From Lucinisca nassula (lineage: Eukaryota > Mollusca > Bivalvia > Lucinida > Lucinidae), in assembly GCA_963580285.1 (NCBI GenBank), contig OY757026.1, positions 89,936,651 to 90,000,650 of the forward strand: DNA of 64,000 nt. The letters are read 5' to 3'. Positions 63,551 to 64,000 of this stretch are shown here, piece by piece; within the stretch, counting starts at the first letter, position 1; each line of letters begins with the position of its first letter. A program made the position numbers and the translations under genes. The notes beneath the pieces were generated by a model that searched no databases, was not told where the DNA came from, and saw only the letters and a list, made by a program, of their open reading frames with translations.

Positions 63551-64000
63551 AAATAGATCAGCTCTAACTGTGATTTGTTGAGTAATAAATCACAGTTTGT
63601 CGGTCAGTTGTAAATAGACAAATCACGCGCGCTACGCGCTTGTGATTTGTCTGCTTTACAACTGACCGACAAACTGTGATTTATTACTCAACAAATCACA
63701 ATCTAGAGCTGATCTATTTCGATTCTAACAGGCTGAAAATCGGCAATAATTCTGTTGTTTCCTTAAAAATCTCACAAGTTTTCGCCATTGTTTGAAGAAA
63801 TCCCGCTAAAATTATCGACTGAAACACATGCATTTACATCCTTTTCTAACGTTTTCGATGCGAGAAAATGACGTTACACCGTCTAACGTCAAGGAAATCG
63901 ACTAGTGACGTCATCAATTGGTAGTTTTTAATGACGTCACTCGTCACGCTCTTCCTTGCCGTGATTTGTTGTAGAATAAAACACAGTTGTTTTCCATTGC
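63551..64000 (-). mobile_element. Foldback element L, inverted copy 2
   Basis: The hairpin 63551-63719 is followed by the region with GACGTCACTCGTCACGCTCT and CGACTAGTGACGTCATCAAT in inverse order relative to 44848-45335. It runs off the window at CCATTGC (matching 44880-44886). Confidence 0.82.

Overview
This is a eukaryotic, repeat-dominated intergenic and intronic window. I read it as a marine or freshwater bivalve mollusc. The repeats point that way: tRNA-headed SINEs with short tandem-repeat tails, repeats opening with an AGCTCACCTG hairpin and a run of GTCC/GTCT, and many foldback MITEs. There are no prokaryotic operons, rRNA genes or CRISPR arrays. The species assignment is an inference and I give no name. 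Almost every long reading frame belongs to a transposable element.

Layout. 1-6 kb: remnants of one abundant reverse-transcriptase retroelement (called RT-A here) and a decayed zinc-finger-like coding sequence. 6-15 kb: SINEs, MITEs and 5'-truncated RT-A copies, some in tandem or inverted pairs. 15.2-17.0 kb: three long hairpins followed by an intact 338-codon frame for a single-pass membrane protein with tyrosine motifs, which is the best host-gene candidate on the left. 17-28.7 kb: RT-A copies, three MITE families, a T-shaped hairpin, SINEs and local tandem duplications. 28.8-38.5 kb: a very young Penelope-like element (PLE) insertion. It has an inverted 5'-truncated copy, a 5'-truncated forward copy and a complete forward copy, each ending in a hammerhead ribozyme. 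38.5-47 kb: degenerate tandem repeats rich in a CAAGATGGC motif, SINEs and LINE debris. 47-64 kb: a strong first exon with a signal peptide at 48.84 kb and a phase-compatible small exon at 63.43 kb. Together they suggest a secreted peptide gene whose 14.5 kb intron is packed with repeats. Among these is a Tc1-like transposon split by a nearly intact I-type LINE.

How the parts relate. In the PLE, ORF1 overlaps ORF2 (RT plus GIY-YIG). ORF2 has its own AUG in an excellent context. The hammerhead of the upstream copy would cut 118 nt before the next ORF1. Copy 3 was later broken by a 245-bp RT-A copy, so both element families have been active recently. RT-A copies show the same habits as the PLE: inverted 5'-truncated pairs and tandem copies. 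Several MITE families with different ends share a nearly identical central hairpin, and one copy is a chimera in that hairpin.

Limits. Boundaries of old repeats are good to roughly 5-20 bases. Family names are descriptive, and no database search was possible.
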